Below, piece after piece: positions 36,013-48,270 of a stretch of 64,000 nt of DNA. The first letter of the stretch is position 1, and each line of letters starts with the position of its first letter. Source of the DNA: Nectonema munidae (lineage: Eukaryota > Nematomorpha > Nectonematoida > Nectonematidae); assembly GCA_030549495.1 (NCBI GenBank), contig JAUIRK010001049.1:124001-188000 (forward strand), in the 5' to 3' direction. Under the pieces are notes generated by a model that made no database searches, was not told the DNA's origin, and saw nothing but the letters and a program-made list of their open reading frames with translations. The translations under genes and the position numbers were made by a program.

Positions 36013-36734
36013 CAGGGGCACACATCCTCAAAATTATTGGGGGCGAAATTTTTTTCTTGCAATTTTCAAAATTAGTGGTCTGGAAATACCACGGGAGACC
36101 AAATATTCAAGCAATCCTTTAAAATAGAGTGTATTCAGCGCATACCTAAAGTCCTAAATTTATAAGACTACTTTATATTTTTTTTTACAAAATTAGTGAA
36201 TTTAAATACTATACTTCTAGCGAAAATATTTTTATTAAGTTTGCAGAATATAGACTAATTTAAAAACATCCAAAATTGTTAGGGGGTGGAATAGGCTTTT
36301 CATTTGAAAAATGAAGTAGTCTACCAGGAATTGATGAAAGGATATTTGATTCATAGAGAAAACAAATAACTGAAGGGTGGATAGTTTTATATGAGTGAAT
36401 GTAGTCTAAAGGCAAAGAGTCTACTAGACACCCTGCGATGTTTATATGAAAAAATGTGATTGATTCAGGGGCAAGGGTATAAAACGAAGTTATAATTGTG
36501 CAAACAAAAATAAAATAAAAAATTAAGATCGCATTATTTCATTTTACTCAGCATTATTCAAAAATAGTTTAAAAGCTAAATTGATACACGCTACAAAAAG
36601 TAAAATAACTGTTAACATTTTGCAATGATTTGCCTTTAATAACTTTTAAGGAAAAAAAGTCTATCAGAAAAAGTTATAGAGCTTCAACAAAAACTAAAAA
36701 ATTTTAGAGCATAACTTAAGTTTTTTGAAAACTA

Positions 36735-36905
36735 ATTTGACGTATCCCCTACAGCATACTCTATGGGTGGAATGGCAGTTTGGTTGAGATGATGGACAAA
36801 GCACGGAAGCCTCTGGATTCGATTCCTCATCGATACGAATTTGTTCATAGTTTGACATAAGCGGTACATCAGTGCCGTCAATGAAAATACATCCGCTGCA
36901 CCTAA
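36735..36905 (+). mobile_element. Diverged tRNA-derived SINE nested in the hAT element
   Basis: B-box-like GGATTCGATTCCTC, then CATAGTTTGACATAAGCGGT, then ATGAAAATACATCCGCTGCA. Same layout as SINE family A but more diverged. Shared by both hAT copies. Confidence 0.55.
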
Positions 36906-37128
36906 CCTTTTACTCAAAATTGAAAAATTTGCTACATAATTAATATAAGAGAGAAAGGAAACAAAATAAACTAATAAAGCAATTTTCACTATTTTAAAAT
37001 GGAACCGTCTGTTCTCAGAATAATTTCAAAATAATAGGAGGCATAAAGAATTAGAGTTTATTTAATATTTTCCAAGTTTTTATAAGCAGAAAAAGCCAAC
37101 CTTTAAGTAGAAAATTATTTAAACTAAC

Positions 37129-37493
37129 GGTCGACAGACATTTCGCCCCATAAACAATTTGCCCCCTGACAAATTGTCTCATAGGCTATTTCATCCATCT
37201 TTGCTTATTATATGACATATGTGTAAAATTATTAAAAAATTTTATATTCTTGTTTATTTTATCTCTACTAAATTATTTCAAATTAATCAATTTATCTCTT
37301 AATTTTTTAGAATTGTCCATGAGACAAAATGTCTTATGAAAATAACGGGGCGAATTGTCCATGAAACAAAATGTCTTATGAAAATAATGGGGCGAATTGT
37401 CCATGAGACGAACTGTCTTATGAAAATAATGGGGCGAATTGTCCATGGGACGAACTGTCTTATGAAAATAATGGGGCGAAATGTCCGAGGACC
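37129..37493 (+). mobile_element. Nested MITE, 8-bp duplication AAACTAAC, internal minisatellite
   Basis: 365 bp flanked by perfect AAACTAAC repeats (37121-37128 and 37494-37501). The inverted ends are GGTCGACAGACATTTCGCCC and, read inward from the right, GGTCCTCGGACATTTCGCCC. The interior from about 37310 to 37480 is a tandem array of about four units near 42 bp (GAATTGTCCATGAGAC ... ATGAAAATAATGGGGC). The superfamily is not assigned: 8-bp duplication with GG ends. Confidence 0.78.
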
Positions 37494-37989
37494 AAACTAA
37501 CATAAATCAAAGTATACGAGAAAAGAAAATCATTGCGTTTTTTTGAATATTTGTCTACAAATAAATTCTGACAGCTGTCATAAATAGATCAAACACATTT
37601 TAAACAACTGAAACATTTTGTTTCGATATTATATTTTTATTATAATAATCAACAAATTTTCTTAAAAAAAAAGATTTAATTAATTATGTACAGTGTTACT
37701 TATAAAATTTAACAATCGAACATTATAAAAAATATCTCTGCTCAAATTTTAAGCAAATAGAGTATTCTTGCTTTTAACTGAATAGATAATCAAAATATTC
37801 ATTCCCAAATAACTCTTCAAAAAAATTAAAGTTTTCAAATGTTACAAAATGTAGCAAACGTAGTGATAAAGATTAAATGACTTTTGTTGAAAAAAAATTC
37901 TTAGCGCGAGTCTAACAATATTCATTGATATAAAATAGTAACGATTGAAAACTATTTTAATTTAACTCTAAATGCAAATTAGACAGAAG

Positions 37990-38190
37990 CAGTGGTGTAG
38001 CCAAAAAAAAAGTTGATAGAAGGGGCACAAATTTAAAAACAAAAAACTTGCGCAACATTATTTATACTTTCTTGATCCTTTAATTGGAGGAATTTTCAAA
38101 AACTGATATCGCATAAGATGCATGCGAGCACCATGCGGTACATAGGAGTGTGGGCACGGCCCCTCACCCTCCAGCCTAGCTACGTCACTT
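37990..38190 (+). mobile_element. Nested hAT-like MITE in the hAT element
   Basis: Starts CAGTGGTGTAGCCAAAAA and ends AGCCTAGCTACGTCACTT. Flanked by GACAGAAG and GAGAGAGG, a possible decayed 8-bp duplication. Same insertion as 31929-32129. Confidence 0.45.
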
Positions 38191-38647
38191 GAGAGAGGAG
38201 AGCTTAACAAGAGAAGAGGGCTTAAATGAAAGAAGAGAGCTTGAGTGAATGATTGAGTTTTAGCAGAGAAAGCGGAAGAGAAAAACAGAGGAAACAGAAA
38301 GAGAAATAGAATCATCACTGTGACAAAAGATGAGAAAATCTAGTGGATCATCAACATGTGTTTGCTCAAAAATACTATAAAGAGGAGACAATGTGATAAA
38401 ACATTGCTTACTTATTGTGTGCATATTGAAGCAATGGATTATTATTATATAGCTCTCACGCATCGTCTGTAAAATATGTTCGATAGGAAAAATGCGATCA
38501 TCATCATTGTTTTATAAACAAGCAACAACTCTTACTTATAGAAAATTATTGGGGGCGAAGGTCATTTTCGCCCCCCCCCCCCCGCTGAAAACACATTGGG
38601 GCGGGGGGGGGGGCGGTCGCCCCCGTATGTGCGCCCCTGAATTAAAT

Positions 38648-39989
38648 AATGCTTATTAATTTGATCCAATAGTACAAAAAATACACTTTTTAATATTTTT
38701 ATTTTACTGTTTTACAGCCCTAAAGTTTTGTTGCTTTGGGGCAACGCAGGGAACTAAAGGGTTAAAGACAAATGATACGTAATCGTTATAAAAAGTGTCC
38801 AGAAAATTCGCAGTAAACAAGTTTGCCGTAGGAAGAATTTTCGCTTAATAGGAAAAATCGCCGCAAGACAATTTTGCCCTGAAACAAGTATTTGTGATAA
38901 AAGCATTTGGTTTCTGAAGTACCATTTTAACTCTTTCAAACAACCAAAGTTGGCCAAGAAAGAAAAAGTGTGACTTAGACCGAGGAAACGCAGAAGGAAT
39001 GAAAAATGTATATAGTGATATCAACACAAAACTCCAACGACAAATAATTGGGTACAATTCTGCACAGAAAAGAGACTATTTGCGTAGTATTGCATGGAAT
39101 CTGCAAACTTTTTAAATTATTACATTTTTTCTGTTCTATTTCATGCATGTTCTTAAATAACGAATCTTTTTTAAAGGATATTTTATTAAATAATAAAGTA
39201 TTTTATAAATCGTCTACGTATTTTCATTTGATCATGGTAAAAAATAAAAAAATAGTTACTCCATTTCCTTATTGGTTGTTTACTAGTTCTTTATTGGAAT
39301 ATCTCGACCCTCATGAGCTTTTCTCAATCAGTTAATAAAAATAGATAGCTAAGTAGGGGTGCAAAATCCAACCAAAGTCAGTTCTAAAAGTAGGCGGGAA
39401 ACTATCCAACCTCAAAGCCAAGTACTTAAAAACGGACTTTGACTCAGACTGCAAACACTTAAAAGCTTAATAAATTTAACGCCAACTCTTCGCTTGTGAC
39501 TTCGGCTAAAGAAGCGTCACTCATTGGGCTTACACAAATTTAACGATTTGTCCTTTATTCAAAATACCTAAAAAAATCGACACTGACGCCTTTAAATTGC
39601 CCGATTCGGACTCCCCAACAATGGCGTAAGTTACTGCCTCTGGCCAACCATGGCAAACATTCGGAAGCACTATAATACCAGTTGAATTCCAAAGTGAAAA
39701 AATTAAATTCCTAATATACCTTCAACGGATAAAACAAGAAAAGTGATATTGAAAAGCTGCTCACAAGTGAAAGAAGACTTTAAAATAATTTAGACAGAGA
39801 TACGAATTAATTCAACAAATAAAGAAAATAAAATTTGATTTATACACAAAAATTAACACACACCAATGGGGGGGGCACTAGTGTATCTCCCATTTTGATT
39901 GAATTTGTAAAGAGGAATCGTAGCTAAGATGATATGTATTAAAATATTCTTCATGTAATACAACTAACACTAGACGTTCACTCATTTGC
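38648..39989. other. Intergenic stretch with a dispersed repeat
   Basis: 39430-39505 (CTTAATAAATTTAACGCCAA, then CTCTTCGCTTGT) recurs at 56632-56708 inside a CKAP5 intron. The rest (including GC-richer 38750-38900 and 39500-39680) shows no exon or known element. Confidence 0.4.
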
Positions 39990-40140
39990 GATGCTTAAGT
40001 ATTTTAGAGAGGTGGCGAAGTTAGTGAGATGTTCTCATGTTAGACCAGCTTTTATTTTTTTATTGCTCATAGTTCGATACGAGCGATGCAATTGGATCTT
40101 TTCTATGAAACCACTCCAAGGTACATTTATCTTTACCATA
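39990..40140 (+). mobile_element. tRNA-derived SINE (family A), decayed copy
   Basis: The body is clear at 40066-40125: CTCATAGTTCGATACGAGCG, then TTTTCTATGAAACCACTCCA. The tRNA-like head before it is badly decayed and lacks a clean B box. Confidence 0.5.
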
Positions 40141-43100
40141 CAGAATATTAAAAAATATTTTATAATCGCCCAGGAATAAATTTTATTTTAGATCCGCCTT
40201 TGAGGCACACAAATAAACGTAGGCAGAAAGAAAAGTATTCATAAAATGTGTTTTTAAAAGGAATAGGTATTAAAGGCTCATAATTTTTTTCCAAAACCCA
40301 AAAATGACCAAGCTGCAGTAAATATTGAGTAGCGACGAATTTTAACAAGGTTTCAAGGAATTAAATTTAAGGCCTATTACAGCTATGCCTGTAGTTGAAC
40401 ATATGTGTTATTAGTTTCCGTTATTTTTTCTGTTTAGTGAGATGAGATATCTTGAGAAGGCGAAAGGTAAACTAAAAAACTTAATTTGTCTTCGTTTTAA
40501 GAATATAAGTGCGACATTAATTTTCAATTAATTAGGTAATTAATTTTATAAACAACTATGATTTTAAACAAAAAGTTGGTTAGATATTTGATTAGTTTTG
40601 GTCGTGATGTACAGATTTCATTTTATATTGATCACGATCACATTTGAAAATGCGTATACTGATGCTTAACAGATAAAATTTTAAATATTTTAAATTAATA
40701 GCAATCAATCCATATGTATTTAAAAAGACAATATTTTGATTGGTAGATTCAATCAATTTTTATGCAAATGATAACAGCCTTTTGTCTGACAAGGCACTTA
40801 TGTTGCACTATATAAAGAAAAAGAGGATGGAAATATGACGTCACTCTGATAACAAATCGTCTGATAAAAGATAACGTATTATTGATATCACGTGATTGTG
40901 TTAAAATGTTTGTTTATGTATATAAACTCCATTGTATCGGTACTCTATTTTTCAAAGATTGTAGAGCATTTGCTTTAAGTTTCGAAAACTTTGGAATACA
41001 TAAGACAAATTTTTTAAAATTATTAGCTTAATAAAGTTAACATGCTCACCAGGCTTCGGCCGATTCATGATTTTCAAGATCCGATTCTAATTCTGATTAG
41101 TAAAAAAAGGCATATTTGTAAATATTTACCGAATTATCATCTGTGCTGAAACATATAGTTATTTGACATAGCTTTCAAACACTAAAGGCCACATGTAGAT
41201 GACTTCTGGTTCCAGGAATGAAAAATCATTCTCTAGCCGTGGTTTGTACCTTGTAAGTGGATTGTTATCGACTTATGTTGCCTCGATACGGAAGGTACTG
41301 TGGAGTGCGGTTCTTAGTTTATCACAAAACTCTGCTCGTTCTCCCGATGTAAACCGTTGTTATCTGATTTCTGTATTTTCTAAATCGTGATTTTGAATTT
41401 TTTTTAAAAAATTATGATTCTAGGAATTTCGTGATTCTGATTATAATCAGAATCGACGCTAACTCCATGGTTCACATGTCAATCAAAATAATAACGGTCA
41501 TTTGGTCACAAATGACGTCAACTAAAACTCGAAGGAAGGTAGAACAAAATTGATACACCACGTTATAAAGTAGAAATATAAATAATATAGATACTAGATT
41601 GGAGTCTAGTAAGTTTCATAAATTCACTCATCATAGAATATTTTAGTCGCTAAATAAAAATTTTATCTCCAAATGTGCTATTTTATCATTTTTAGATTAC
41701 CAAATATTCTAGGCACATAACAAAAACCATGATGCAAAGAGCTTTTAATTAAAAAAAAAATAACAGTATACAAAAGAAATAATGAAGGCATAATATCTTT
41801 AGCTCGAAAAATTTGATTCAAGGTCCTGTAATAAAAAATATTTTTTTAGAGTTAAAAATTTGTGCTAAAATTAAAATTTTGAAAACTGGATTTTTTCAGA
41901 TAGAAAACTCTAATAATAAAGAAATAACTATCTCCATGATTTTTCTGTTAGTTGTATTAGAACTCTTCACAGTTTGACTTCGTCACATATACGGATGGGC
42001 GCCATGATTGATGATGAAATGTTCAAACCATGCATTTTCTGTTAACAATGTAATTATATCTGGTGTTTCAATTATATTAGAGTTGCTTGCATAATTTATT
42101 ATGAAACGCGATCCTCTTCTATCTCATCATCATTTTCACATAATTTTTTTATTATTCTGTGTGGGTTACCTCTTGGTCACTATATTTTTAATAAGGTGAA
42201 AAGTTTGAAAGTGGTTGATTTTCAAATCAACAAGCTACAATTCTATATAAATAAATATGTATAAAAGGTGTATTTTTATTTATGAAAATGCTTTTAAATG
42301 AAAAAAAAAATTCTTTTTTTTTGCTCTAGTTTTTCTTATAAAATAAAATGTCCACTTTATTTCCTTCCATATTAAAATTTTTATCATTAATAACTTTCAT
42401 TAATGTGTATGTATAATAGATTGATATAGATAAAATATCTCGACGCCATTGTTTAGACATATACAATTTGCTAGAGCAGTCTGATTGATTACCTCATCGA
42501 GAATATTTTTTTCCTTTGCTTCATCAAGATTCAAAATACTCGTCATCACGATTTAAGGGATCATAAGATATGTATTACTCTTTCCTTTAATAAAATATTT
42601 AATTAATCTGTTGCTTTTTTTTTGAAATTTGATCTTTTGTCTTAATCAGGGGTGTCAAAGATACGATTCAGATTATTTTATTGTTTCTTTTTTTCCACAG
42701 TAAACTTTTACAACTGTTTTTCCTTCAGTATTTCTAACTGCTGATTTGTTATCGATTATATATTGAATAATGAGCTACTCTTGATCAGTGTTATTTTGCG
42801 CATAATTGTGAAAAGTACATTTAACGGTTTGGTTGCAATCCTCCTTGTAATATTTAAGTTAACAATTTTTTGTAACTACTTACTTGTGATGTACCAATTA
42901 GGTCGCTTCGATTGCTATCCCTTAATCACCTTTTTTGTTTATCGGTATAAGTATCTAGAGCTATAAAGAGCAAAAAAACCCTTGTATTTTATGGAGAGCC
43001 CTTTTTACATATAATAACATTTTAAATGAAATCTGCGTTTTTGCTCATATTAAATTCATATGTGGAATTAGGGATCGTTGATAAGTAGCGTTAATTAATT

Positions 43101-43958
43101 TTTTTCCATTTTTGACCCCTCTTCTCAACTTTTAGATATTTATACCAAATTAACTAAATTATTATCTGAAAAGGCTAATCGTTTTAACAAAGAGCTAATT
43201 TGAAAATTTATTGACTAGCCCAAACTGGAGAAACATGCATCTAGAAATATTTACCTTGGTTAGTAAATGAAGCATATCTGAAAGGAAACGAATAGATTAA
43301 CCAAATATATTTTTATTACTAATATTAGAGTAAAAAAGATAATAAAGAAGATTTTATCTAAAAAGATGAATATAAGGTTAAATTTCCTAAATCCTAATCG
43401 GTATCAAATAAAATAAAAATTTATGAATATATTTTGATATTTTTAAAAACTAAAACACTCTTATCAAAAAAGTCAAATAATTAAACAAAAACAAAATCTT
43501 GATTTAATTTATAAATAAGAAATTATCTCACTTCCAAAAAAATCTTGAATGTTCAATGTTTTTTCGCCATTACTTCTCAGAATAAAACAAATTTATAGAA
43601 TAAATAATATATATTAAGAATTATACATATCTCTTAATAATATTGAAATTTGTTTAAATTTATAATCCGAAAAAATATTTTTGGAATTAATTAAATTCTA
43701 ACGGAGATATTTCAATTTTTTTTCTTTTTCTTTATTTTTTGAGTTTTTACTTCCCATTACTGTTGCTTAAATTTATTTGCTCTGCAATGATTACTTAATT
43801 CCTAATTATTTTAACCAGACAAACAGAAGTGGTAGAAATAGAACAGGTTCTGTGTTTTGCTTCTTTTGAAGAGCGTTTTACTTGTACAGATTCTATAAAA
43901 ATTCAGATTCTATAAGAAGAAGAAGAAATTTATTATATCTTAAATAATGGATAAGAAG

Positions 43959-43960
<2 letters not shown>
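40141..43960. other. AT-rich intergenic stretch with one perfect palindrome
   Basis: No gene was recognised. 41433-41454 is a perfect 22-bp palindrome built from GATTCTGATTA and its complement. A related GATTCTAATTCTGATTAG lies at about 41085. These may be ends of an unknown element. Confidence 0.4.
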
Positions 43961-43967
<7 letters not shown>

Positions 43968-43989
<22 letters not shown>

Positions 43990-43991
43990 TA
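43968..43991. repeat. TA dinucleotide microsatellite
   Basis: An uninterrupted TA run of about 12 units following an A-rich tract. Confidence 0.85.
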
Positions 43992-46100
43992 ACGAGATGA
44001 TACGTGAATATGCAAATTATTTTCTGCTATGGATATAGAAAAAAAAGATGCCTTATGTTCAAAATGATATATATATTTTTTTTTCTTAAGGATTGGAGAG
44101 ACATCATGGACGATTTGAAAGCGTCAGCCGTTGTGTAATATCACTTCCATGAGCAATCTTTTTGGTAAGAGGCGGTTGAGAATAAAGTGAAAGAAAGGCT
44201 TGTTGGAACATCTTTGGTTGGCAAGGATATTGTATAATATCAAAAATAATAAAAAAGTGTTTGATTTATAAAACTGAATATATATATGTATAAAATAGAG
44301 GAGCGAAAGAACATTAAAACATGATAAGTTTACATTTACAGTTTACAAACAAAACATTTTTTATTTGTACAGGTCTGATCATATTTATTTAACAAAAACA
44401 TTTGTAGTGTATTCATGAAATATCTCAAAGACTTTTCTATTCCGAATTTCAAAAGAAATTTATTACAGTGTTTTATTATTCTATGTCTTAAGGAATTTTT
44501 CGTAGAGCATTATTATTAAAAAATGTTTGAATTATTTTTAATTTGAAAATGATTAATTTCTTTTATTACATATTTATGCTGCTTCATATTATATTATATT
44601 TTAAGAATGCCTTATAAAAATTATGTGATGTGACTAGTTCTTGTCATTTTGCATAAGCCTGACATGAAAATTCAAGCTTTATTTAAAGATGTTGATGAAT
44701 TTATATCTTCAGTTAAAGCAGCAACCCTTAGAAATAAAAAAGGCGAAATCTTTTTAATCCTAAAGGTTACCCACCAACTCTCATTGTTAAAGCTGGGCAA
44801 CCTGGTTAAAAGCTGCTACATACTATTCTGACAATTTATGTGAAGATAAAAGTATTGTAAACTTTTTCTAAAGTGAAGGAGATATTTTAGTTAAAAAAGC
44901 TAAAGATAATGTGAATAAATCTATATTAACACATCAACTCTTCGAAATAAATAAAATTATACCTTCGCTGGTCAAAGCTATTAGTTAAGTTAAGTTTGTT
45001 TGTGACGTTCGTCCCATCCTATAGGATATCGTAGCCCGCACGGAATGCTGATTCCAGTTCTACCTGAACTTTCCATCCCACTAAACGCATACCGGCCCTT
45101 AATACTGCAAAACTATACGTTGATATATATATATATATAATTTTATGAGAATGTATGTTACAAATATATAAATATAGCTGAGTGAACAATACAATCCTAA
45201 CGCGAACGCTCCCAATTTGGGAAACAATCTTAATGTCTAGTGATAGCTTGTTACTAACAAGATTAGAATCGGGTCGCCAGAGGACTACCTAACCGTAAAA
45301 ACCTTTGGTTTCTTCAGAGGAAGAAAACTAGGTTAAAAAACCGGCACCAGCCTTTAGTTATTACACTTTCCATAATATTTTCCCTAATGTAGAATTTTTT
45401 TCAATAATATTTTTCTAGTGTGATTTAGAACTTTTTTATCTAAATATTGGGCAATTTTATTGTTGTAAAACGTATTATAGAACGAAGAAATTTTTAAAAA
45501 TGAAGATTAACGCCACCTATAAAAAATGCTCTAAAATATTACACTCTTTCGAAAGTACCTTACGTTTTTTTTTATCAAAAAGAACAAATATGGTGCTTGC
45601 ATCGAATTATGAGTAATAAAGGAAAGAGATGTAAGATTCTCTAAGATCTAGCCAACCTAACACCCACGGCGATAAATATCATGCACAGTTGTTTGCGTGT
45701 ATGTAACTCATCTTGTATTAACTTAATTGCGAATTCTGATTTGGTGCGGTAAGTTAAATAGCATGCCATTGAAATTCGTACGTTGATTGGTAGATACATT
45801 AAACGACCATCGTTGTTGGTGGAAAAATGTTTAATCATGTTTTAAGTCATATAATATATATATACACGATGAAAAAGAATAAACGAATAGAGTATTATAA
45901 TATCAAAATTTTTCATAATTGTTATAATGAAGGTTCATAATAATTTTCCACTCGAAATTGTCGTAATTTAGCATCCATCCTCTTGGTCCCTCGAAGGAAG
46001 TGAAATATGTTAAAGAAGTAATCAAAATTGACAATTTGTTTTCCGATATAAACTTGATTAATCATACTATGAAAATGACTAGAAGAAAAGCCGAAAAAAT
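43992..46100. other. AT-rich stretch with a possible unidentified element relic
   Basis: 44645-44990 reads, over shifted frames, PDMKIQALFKDVDEFISSVK then YYSDNLCE and SEGDILVKKAKDN, which looks like decayed coding of unknown origin. A GC-richer block at 45010-45110 and another at 45200-45340 match nothing recognised. No tRNA fold was found in either. Confidence 0.35.
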
Positions 46101-46650
46101 TATAAATAAATTAATATTCTTCAGACTTCTTGAATAAATGAAAGGGTGTTAGTAATGATAATTTGTTTTAGTAAGAGAACATCCAAATTGGAAGAATTGA
46201 AAACGTGCTATGAAAGATTTGATATTAGTGATCTTTTAGTCTATTTTGGATGTCTTATTCATATGGGACAAGCAAAATACCACAGAATAGGTACACGACA
46301 CAATTTTTCAAAAATCGCAAACTTTTTTTAACAGATTTTCACTTTTATAAATATTTCATTCGATTTGATAAGGTAAATACTAGGAATCAAAATGATAAAT
46401 TATCTGCTGTTAAAATGATTCAAGGATTTAAAAAAAATTGATATAGATACTCGACCCCAATAGATGCTGTTACTATTGACGAACAACTAGTAAAATTTAT
46501 AGGAGGTTGCCCAGTAAAAATATATTATTCAAAAAAACCTGGGGACTATGTCATAAAAGTATATTATTTGAAAGATGCTAATTCATGTGATATAAAACTT
46601 TGTATCTTATGAGGCCAGAAATTTACCTTTCAAGATTGATTAATTGAAAT
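46101..46650 (+). mobile_element. Second piggyBac-like transposase relic
   Basis: The plus strand shows the middle of a piggyBac transposase over two or more frames: ISDLLVYFGCLIHMGQAKYH, then NTRNQNDKLSAVKMI, then VTIDEQLVKFIGGCPVKIYY with the family's first catalytic Asp (TIDEQL), then SKKPGDYVIKVYYLKD. Both ends of the protein are missing. A candidate right terminus (AATAGGCTTAA) lies at about 48849, past later insertions. Confidence 0.65.
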
Positions 46651-47046
46651 TACTTTTCTAGACTCGAAATTTGTCAAAGTTTGATCTTACTTGAGCAAAG
46701 TTATAGACTTGGAAAACATGAAATCTACAATGGGTGAGAAAAAATAAGACATCCTTAATGATTATTTTATATCTAAATAATAAACTTAAAGTGGATATCG
46801 TTTTTTGTTTATTACAAAACAATATTGAATTAGCCAAAAAACACAGTATGCATGAAAAATGATTTCCCTATTTTTTTTTAATTAATTTGGTATCCCGATG
46901 AAACATACTAGCCGATATTTTAAATCCATCTACGTTTTATCATCTCAACATATCAAGGGTGTCTCAATAACATAAAACAAAAATAAATCACAAAAATATA
47001 AAATTAGTTTCAACTGTATGGTAAGAGATTTCACTTCTTATAAACC

Positions 47047-47930
47047 AGTGGTTTCCAACCTAATTAGCGCTATGTCCCACTTTCATATTTGAAATTTTGG
47101 GTTCCCCATCATTTAATATTTATTTTTTATTCATTCAAAATTTTACGTGAACAAACATTTAAATTTTCATAAATTCAAAATGAAAATAATATAAATAAAT
47201 AAAAGAATTTATTTTACATTTTTGTTTACGAACAATGAATTATAAACCTTTAAGAGCTTAAGATGGAATTTATATTAGGTACAACTTTGGTTGACTTGAG
47301 TCTTAAATCTCAACGTTTAGTAATATCCAATCTATTTTTTTTCAAAAGCAAATCGTTTACTGCACTAACTCGAGAAGATGGGAATGGCAACAACAAATTT
47401 TTGGCAAAAGTGGTTGATTTTGGATATTTAGATAGTTTTAATCACAAAGCCATGCCATTATTTTTTTATATCAAACAGTGATTTAACATCATTTTTGAAA
47501 GTTCGTCTTGGTATTGGAGTAAAACATCTGAAATATCCACCAACATTGGTTGCATTACGCATCTTTGAAAATGACAAAATTTTTCTTTAAAATCTATTTT
47601 TAGATGATCGACAATAACAATCATAGCAGCCTCCCTCAGTAACTTTACATTATTTCAAACAAAAAAACTGATCAAAATTTTTGGCAAGGAGATTTTTTGA
47701 CATGCTTCAATAAAAGTAACAAATCCAAATATCTTTGTTTTTGCATCTATAAGAGTTTATTTGATTCTTGGAGTTGTTTATTCAATATCTCAAAAATGCT
47801 TTACCCTCAACAAGGTGCAGATGCTTTATTTCATGCTTGTAACATCAAATAATTCCATGAATCTTTTTAGCAAATTTGCTTAAAAGACGATTATCATTTT
47901 ATTGGAAATATTAATGTATTTTATAAGTTA
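47047..47930 (-). mobile_element. Second hAT relic, C-terminal half
   Basis: On the minus strand, in order: EMKHLHLVEGKAFLRY, LLPFPSSRVSAVNDLLLKKN and RLDITKR then DLRLKSTKVVPNI. These are the C-terminal dimerisation region of a hAT transposase. The element's end reads CAGTGGTTTCCAACCTAATT at 47047 on the plus strand, about 200 bp past the coding end. Several frame breaks; the other end was not found. Confidence 0.65.
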
Positions 47931-47951
47931 ATTTAATTTTATATTTAACCC

Positions 47952-48102
47952 TATTAAGGCGTGAGTAAGATTGGTTAAGTACTGGGTTTCCATAACTCAA
48001 GGTCTTGGCTTCGATCCCAGCCTACTTCTCATAGTTCGATACAAGCGGCGTAATTGTGCCTTCTCGATGAAATCACCCCCGGTATTATTACCTTAGCGCT
48101 GG
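47952..48102 (+). mobile_element. tRNA-derived SINE (family A), copy 3
   Basis: Starts AAGGCGTGAGTAAGATTGGT, B box in GGCTTCGATCCC, body CTCATAGTTCGATACAAGCG then CTTCTCGATGAAATCACCCC. It abuts the hAT relic on one side and a dispersed repeat on the other. Confidence 0.7.
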
Positions 48103-48107
48103 GGTTA

Positions 48108-48270
48108 CTAAAATCGCTAGCTGAATCTTTTGATACCATTTTCATGGTAGTTGAATGACCCTTTCATGTCAAAAACTGTCAATCAAAATCAAAAATTGAA
48201 ATTTTTCAACAAAATTTTGACATTGTCTATAGTTAACCTTATAACTTAGGGTCTATATTATAATACTACC
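48108..48270 (+). repeat. Dispersed repeat, copy of 25925-26020
   Basis: AAAATCGCTAGCTGAATCTT, TTTTGATACCATTTTCATGG and GTAGTTGAATGAC match the earlier copy. The later GTCTATATTATAATACTACC also matches. This copy has about 75 extra bases in the middle. Type unknown. Confidence 0.6.

Larger units (their letters stand above)
36013..38639 (+). mobile_element. hAT-type non-autonomous element, both ends and perfect 8-bp duplication
   Basis: 2627 bp, flanked on both sides by AATTAAAT (36005-36012 and 38640-38647). The ends are inverted: left CAGGGGCACACATCCTCAAA, right read inward CAGGGGCGCACATACGGGGG. No transposase is present. Inside are older insertions: a SINE (36735-36905), a GG-ended MITE with a minisatellite (37129-37493) and a hAT-like MITE (37990-38190). 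C and G runs at about 38568-38613 sit just inside the right end. The inverted copy lies at 31634-34773. Confidence 0.88.

Noticed and set aside
45000-45340. GC-richer blocks considered as tRNA or rRNA fragments
   Set aside because: No cloverleaf or rRNA core sequence could be recognised.
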